Position numbers and translations under genes: made by a program
Assembly (NCBI GenBank): GCA_015231755.1
Contig: JADGAZ010000006.1
Span: 108,239 to 172,238, forward strand
Length of the DNA stretch: 64,000 bases
Direction: 5' to 3'
Source of the DNA: Magnetococcales bacterium
GTDB taxonomy: Bacteria > Pseudomonadota > Magnetococcia > Magnetococcales > Magnetaquicoccaceae
Notes under the pieces: model-generated
Database searches by the model: none
What the model was told of the DNA's origin: nothing
The model's input: the letters and a program-made list of their open reading frames with translations, nothing else
Shown: one piece after another, positions 60,135 through 64,000 of the stretch
Layout of the letters: the number at the start of each line of letters is the position of its first letter
Position numbering within the stretch: the stretch's first letter is position 1

Positions 60135-63098
60135 ATGAGCGATACAATCACGATCACCTTGAATGGCCAATCCGTCGAAACCCGTGCCGATGCCACCATT
60201 CGTGACGTTGCCACGGAGCAAGGCATTCACATTCCGACCTTTTGCCATGATGACCGTCTCAAGCCTTTTGCCTCCTGTTTTTTGTGCGTGGTGTCGGTGG
60301 AAAAGGCCAGAGGGCTGTTGCCCGCCTGTTCCACCCGTGTCGCGCCGGGCATGGTGATTCATACTGACAGCGCCGAGGTGGTCAAGAGTCGGCGCATGGC
60401 TCTGGATCTGCTTCTGTCCGATCATGCCGGGGACTGCATCGCGCCGTGCGAGGCCACCTGTCCGGCGGGTATCGACATTCAGGGATACATCGCCCACATT
60501 GCCAACGGCGACTTTGAAGCCGCGGTCAGACTCATCAAGAAACGCAATCCGTTGCCGGTGGTGTGTGGTCGCATCTGTCCCCATCCGTGTGAATCCCAAT
60601 GCCGGCGCGGACTGGTGGATGAACCCGTGGCCATCAATCCTTTGAAACGGTTCTCCTCCGAGTTCGATTTGACGCACGGTCCCTTTGTGCCCCAGGCCGG
60701 CGCGGAAACCAACAAACGGGTCGCCATCGTCGGTGGTGGTCCGGCGGGTCTGTCCGCCGCCTATTTTCTGCGTCAGGCCGGACACAGCGTGGACATTTTC
60801 GAGGCTCTGCCCGCTTTGGGAGGCATGGCCCGCTATGGCATTCCTCGTTTCCGCATGCCCTGGGACATCATGGATCGGGAGATCCGATCCATTCTGGATC
60901 TGGGGGTCACGGTTCACTACAACCAACGCCTGGGACAGGATTTCACGATTGCCGGCCTCAAATCCCAAGGATTCGACGCGATCCTGCTGGCCATCGGCGC
61001 CCACAAGGCCAAGGCCATGCGCGTACCCAACGAAAACGTTCCGGGGGTGATGGGGGGGGTGGATTTTCTGCGCAAGGTGGTCCTCAACGAACCCGTCGAG
61101 CTTGGAAAGCGGGTGGGGGTCATCGGTGGTGGCGATACGGCCATGGACTGTGCCCGGGTGGCCCGTCGTCTGGGGGCGGAAGTGACCCTGCTGTATCGAC
61201 GCACCCAGGCCGAAATGCCGGCTCTGCCCGTCGAACAGGAAGAAACCCATGAAGAAGGCGTGGAATTCCGTTTTTTGACCGCGCCTGTCGAGGTGTTGCT
61301 GGAAAAGGGGCGGGCCAAGGGGTTGCGGGTCATCACCATGACCCTGGGAGAACCCGACTCCTCCGGACGCCGCCGTCCCGTGCCGTTGGAAGGCAGTGAA
61401 GAGGATCTGCCCTTTGATCTGATCATTCCCGCGATTGGTCAGGATCCGGACCTGTCGTGCATCGACAACGAAACCGACAAGCCGGAAGTCACCCGTTGGC
61501 AGACTTTCGTGTATGACGAAAAAACCCAGACCACCAACATTCCAGGTGTGTTCGCCGCGGGAGACTGCGCCTTTGGTCCCGACATCCTGATTCGGGCGGT
61601 CGGGGAGGGGCGTCGCGCCGCCGTGGCCATGGATCTGTATCTGAATGGCGCGGATGTCAAACTGATTCAGCCGTATGTCATCTCCAGGGGACGCCTGGAG
61701 GATCTGGACATGGCGGACTTTTCTCCCCGCTATGTCCACAAGAAACGTGCCCTGGAGTTTACCCATCCCCCCGAAAAGCGTTTGGCCGGCGAGGGATGGG
61801 CCCCCATCAATGTGGGTCTGGATCAGGTGCGGGCCATGGCCGAGGCCACCCGTTGCATCGAATGTGGTTGCAATGCGCGGTTCGATTGCGACTTGCGCCA
61901 TTATTCGACCGAGTACGGCGCTTCGGAAAAACGGTTGGCCGGAAACAAACGGGATTATCTCCCGGATACGCGTCATCCCCTGATTCGTATCGAGGCGGAC
62001 AAGTGCATCACCTGCGGTTCTTGTGTGCGGATCTGTTCCGAGGTCAGACAGATCCACGCCTTGAGTTTCATTAATCGGGGATTTGTCACCCGCATCGGAC
62101 CCAATTTTGGTGATTCCCTGCAAGAGACCGGATGCGACGCCTGCGGCATGTGTATCGATGTGTGTCCCACGGGGACGCTTTCCGCCAATACCGGCAAAGA
62201 GGCTGGACCCTGGATCTGGGAGACGATGCAGACCACCTGTACCAATTGCAGCCGTGGCTGCGGTCTGGCGGTGCATGTGGCGGAAGGTCGTGTGGTCAAG
62301 GTGGGTTCCATCGATGGTGATCCGGTCAACGGGGCGATCATCTGCGCGGAGGGTCGGTTCAGACATCGTTTGCTGCCGGGTCGGATGGGGGAGGATGATC
62401 TCAATACCCTGACCTCTGCCCAGGCTTTGTTGTCTGGCAGTGGCAAGGTCGCGGTGGTGGTTTCCGCCAAACTGACGGTCGAGGAGAGTTATGCCGCGGC
62501 CCGGTTGGCGCGTCGATTGGGGGCTGGTTTTTATTACGGCTCGGGTCTGGTCATTCAAGATGCCGAAAAACCCCATGGCAAGATTCGCGGCGAGGCCAAT
62601 GTCGCCCTGTTGACCCGTCTGGGTGCCAAACCCTGGCAGGACTCCACACCGGTCGATTGTCTGCTGCTGGTGAATGTCTGGGTGGACACTTCCCATCTGA
62701 ACGGTGCCAAGGTCATTGCCATGTCCGTTGGTTCGTGTGGTCCATACATCCATGCGGAACTCAATCTGACCATGGCCGATCCGTTGATGACCGAAGGAGC
62801 CTTCCTGAACCGGGATGGCGCGTTGACCCTGTTGCAAAATTGTCTGCCCGCCGCAAAAGATCGGGCTGGCTATTGGGTCTTGTCGGCACTGGCCAACGAA
62901 CCCGGATTGGCGGATTTGCAGACCTTGAGGCGGGAACTGGTCCAGGAAGTGCCGGAATTGGCCGCCTTGCTGAACAGCCGCGGCGAACGGGTCGCACCCA
63001 CCGGATTGTCACCGCAACGGGTTGCGGTTGCCGATGATTGTCGGGAGATGGCTTTTTGGCTTGCAACCAAGACCTGGGCCTCTTCTGCTCCTCAATAA
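60135..63098 (+). CDS. NuoG-N/GltD-like/Fe-S/molybdopterin-type Fe4S4 fusion oxidoreductase
   Basis: This is a 987 aa multi-domain iron-sulfur flavoprotein. Residues 1-100 are a NuoG/HydA-type [2Fe-2S] domain (Cys37, 48, 51, 65). Residues 101-560 resemble GltD/NfnL: two [4Fe-4S] clusters (Cys101, 105, 109 and 144, 148, 152, 156), an FAD loop GGGPAGLSAA (200-209), an NAD(P)H loop GGGDTAMDCAR (331-341) and the GDCAFGPDILIRAVGEG segment. A Cys-rich linker (near 574) precedes a ferredoxin pair (CITCGSCVRIC near 623, CDACGMCIDVCP near 666). From about 700 follows the [4Fe-4S] part of molybdopterin oxidoreductases (CTNCSRGCG ... IICAEGR). The rest (~290 aa) is NuoG-like and too short to hold the complete catalytic fold. 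ATG 60135 is chosen, with GGGAG upstream. Forms one operon with the two preceding genes. Confidence 0.9.
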   Translation: MSDTITITLNGQSVETRADATIRDVATEQGIHIPTFCHDDRLKPFASCFLCVVSVEKARGLLPACSTRVAPGMVIHTDSAEVVKSRRMALDLLLSDHAGDCIAPCEATCPAGIDIQGYIAHIANGDFEAAVRLIKKRNPLPVVCGRICPHPCESQCRRGLVDEPVAINPLKRFSSEFDLTHGPFVPQAGAETNKRVAIVGGGPAGLSAAYFLRQAGHSVDIFEALPALGGMARYGIPRFRMPWDIMDREIRSILDLGVTVHYNQRLGQDFTIAGLKSQGFDAILLAIGAHKAKAMRVPNENVPGVMGGVDFLRKVVLNEPVELGKRVGVIGGGDTAMDCARVARRLGAEVTLLYRRTQAEMPALPVEQEETHEEGVEFRFLTAPVEVLLEKGRAKGLRVITMTLGEPDSSGRRRPVPLEGSEEDLPFDLIIPAIGQDPDLSCIDNETDKPEVTRWQTFVYDEKTQTTNIPGVFAAGDCAFGPDILIRAVGEGRRAAVAMDLYLNGADVKLIQPYVISRGRLEDLDMADFSPRYVHKKRALEFTHPPEKRLAGEGWAPINVGLDQVRAMAEATRCIECGCNARFDCDLRHYSTEYGASEKRLAGNKRDYLPDTRHPLIRIEADKCITCGSCVRICSEVRQIHALSFINRGFVTRIGPNFGDSLQETGCDACGMCIDVCPTGTLSANTGKEAGPWIWETMQTTCTNCSRGCGLAVHVAEGRVVKVGSIDGDPVNGAIICAEGRFRHRLLPGRMGEDDLNTLTSAQALLSGSGKVAVVVSAKLTVEESYAAARLARRLGAGFYYGSGLVIQDAEKPHGKIRGEANVALLTRLGAKPWQDSTPVDCLLLVNVWVDTSHLNGAKVIAMSVGSCGPYIHAELNLTMADPLMTEGAFLNRDGALTLLQNCLPAAKDRAGYWVLSALANEPGLADLQTLRRELVQEVPELAALLNSRGERVAPTGLSPQRVAVADDCREMAFWLATKTWASSAPQ

Positions 63099-63122
63099 TT
63101 CAGACCATGGGAAGGATTCGAC

Positions 63123-63569
63123 ATGCATAGTTTCGAAGAGGTCATCAACTTCGCCATACAGCATGAAGAAGAGGAAGCGGCCTTTTATCGGGAAATGGCG
63201 ACCCGTTCCAAAACCAGGGATCAAAAGGAGATCATGCTGGAGTACGCCTTGCAGGAGGAGGATCACAAACGTCGCCTGCAAGGGATCATGGAAAATGACT
63301 GTTTCAAGGCTGGTAAACGTCGTTGTCCCGATCCCGACTTGAAATTGTCGGACTATCTGGTGGTGGACGACCGACCCAACAGCATGTTGGGTTATCAGGA
63401 TGCGCTGTTGCTGGCCGCCAAACGGGAGAAGAAGGCCCGACAGTTGTACCTGGATCTGGCGGGTCGGGCCACCAATCCGAACATTCAAGCGGTACTGATG
63501 TTCCTGGCGGAACAGGAAGGAAAACACGCCAGTTCCTTGGAACAAAAGTATGACGATACGCTGCAATAA
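63123..63569 (+). CDS. Ferritin-like/rubrerythrin-type diiron protein
   Basis: This is a 148 aa four-helix protein. Carboxylate and His ligands occur in the right pattern: EEEEAAFYREMA, EEDHKRRLQ, KREKKARQLY and EQEGKHASSLE. It has no rubredoxin domain, so it is the short ferritin-like form. Likely roles are peroxide detoxification or iron handling near redox enzymes. It lies 24 bp after the large flavoprotein gene, behind an AAGGA site, so it belongs to the same operon. A strong hairpin follows. Confidence 0.85.
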   Translation: MHSFEEVINFAIQHEEEEAAFYREMATRSKTRDQKEIMLEYALQEEDHKRRLQGIMENDCFKAGKRRCPDPDLKLSDYLVVDDRPNSMLGYQDALLLAAKREKKARQLYLDLAGRATNPNIQAVLMFLAEQEGKHASSLEQKYDDTLQ

Positions 63570-63651
63570 TCGCTTTCGCTTCTGATTGATCTTTCCGGGT
63601 TGCGATCCAATCGGTCCATCTGCGACCCAATACCTTTACATTCATATGGAT

Positions 63652-63686
63652 AAGCGTTCGGGGGAAGTCATTTTCCCCGAACGCTT
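63652..63686 (+). terminator. Hairpin terminator after the redox operon
   Basis: Perfect 12 bp arms AAGCGTTCGGGG (63652-63663) and CCCCGAACGCTT (63675-63686) with an 11 nt loop, followed by a T-rich stretch (CCTTGTTTTTG) about 10 nt on. It separates the ferritin-like gene from pntA. Confidence 0.6.
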
Positions 63687-63732
63687 GCTGTCGCCTTGTT
63701 TTTGTCGGTCTAACTTCATGAGGAGGGATTCT

Positions 63733-64000
63733 ATGCAAATCGGTATTCCAAGAGAGGTTTATCCAGGGGAGCGGCGGGTGGCGGCCAGCCCGGATTCCGT
63801 CAAGCAGTTCATCAAGCTCGGTTTTACCGTGGCTGTGGAGAGCAATGCCGGGCAGGAGGCCAATTTTGCCGATGACGTGTTCCAGGAAGCGGGGGCCCAG
63901 ATCGTTCCGGACGCCAAATCCCTGTTTGCCCAGGCGGACATCATCCTCAAGGTGCCCCACAACGTGCTCAACGCCAAGCACCACGAGCGGGAAGCCCAGA
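63733..64000 (+). CDS. pntA: NAD(P) transhydrogenase alpha subunit PntA, N-terminal part (cut by window)
   Basis: The frame starts MQIGIPREVYPGERRVAASPD and has the alanine dehydrogenase/PNT N-terminal pattern (VESNAGQEANF, DIILKVPHN), which identifies the soluble NAD(H)-binding domain of proton-translocating transhydrogenase. This enzyme passes hydride between NADH and NADP+ at the cost of the proton gradient. An AGGAGG site lies 7 nt upstream. Only the first 89 residues are in the window. Following a terminator, it is probably a new transcription unit, but its place next to the redox operon suggests linked roles in pyridine-nucleotide balance. Confidence 0.9.
   Translation, partial: MQIGIPREVYPGERRVAASPDSVKQFIKLGFTVAVESNAGQEANFADDVFQEAGAQIVPDAKSLFAQADIILKVPHNVLNAKHHEREAQ

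Noticed and set aside
59988..62837. Long minus-strand open frame opposite the fusion flavoprotein
   Set aside because: No recognisable motifs, and the plus strand encodes a protein with many conserved Cys and nucleotide-binding loops.
1..64000. tRNA, rRNA, insertion sequences, phage genes, magnetosome genes
   Set aside because: I looked for cloverleaf-like sequence, transposase or integrase motifs and Mam-type proteins and saw none that I could support.

Overview
The window is a 64 kb piece of a Gram-negative, moderately high-GC chromosome. Three things indicate a Gram-negative envelope and a proteobacterial lineage: a TolC/HlyD/ABC type I secretion operon, an rpoE-rseA-rseC-degP envelope-stress operon, and the lipoprotein transglycosylase MltA. 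The wealth of PAS/receiver hybrid kinases, bacteriohemerythrin, and a CbbQ/CbbO-like pair would fit a free-living microaerophilic or redox-gradient organism, possibly of the Magnetococcia/early Alphaproteobacteria type. That last placement is a guess from gene content, not something the sequence proves.

Layout: (1) 1-17.3 kb holds the C-terminal 4.2 thousand residues of a giant Ig-like/cadherin-like/RTX surface protein. It is followed by its probable type I exporter: TolC, then an ABC ATPase and an HlyD adaptor that overlap translationally. The RTX part is built from nine ~0.8 kb mega-repeats. (2) 17.4-22.6 kb holds nadB on the minus strand, then rpoE-rseA-rseC-degP and rpsU. (3) 22.9-25.9 kb holds a MoxR-type AAA ATPase and VWA protein pair. 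(4) 26-31 kb is a mixed region: PepF peptidase, bacteriohemerythrin, a cold-shock protein with a clear terminator, a GNAT gene broken by one extra base, a possible small RNA, a heptad-repeat coiled-coil membrane protein and a DUF4189 protein. (5) 31-48.6 kb is a signalling island of two divergent operons. Each begins with a periplasmic solute-binding protein and continues into membrane and soluble hybrid histidine kinases and single-domain receivers; no transporter permease or ATPase is present. (6) 48.6-57.3 kb holds a hypothetical protein, a cupin, the TrkH/TrkA potassium system, MltA, a decayed ABC ATPase fragment and a KdpD/KdpE-like pair whose kinase lacks the usual N-terminal domains. 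(7) 57.8 kb to the end holds a flavin/iron-sulfur redox operon: a NuoE-like subunit, a NuoF/HydB-like subunit, and a 987-residue fusion of a NuoG-type N-terminus, a GltD-like flavoprotein and a molybdopterin-oxidoreductase-type Fe-S domain. It is followed by a ferritin-like protein and the start of pntA.

The two most unusual systems are the transporter-less SBP/kinase island (31-48.6 kb) and the NuoE/NuoF/GltD-NuoG fusion operon (57.8-63.1 kb). The latter looks like an electron-bifurcating or confurcating NAD(P)H oxidoreductase without a recognisable terminal catalytic subunit in the window. The type I exporter ATPase also has a clearly non-consensus ABC signature. All functional statements rest on motif recognition by eye; no database search was run.
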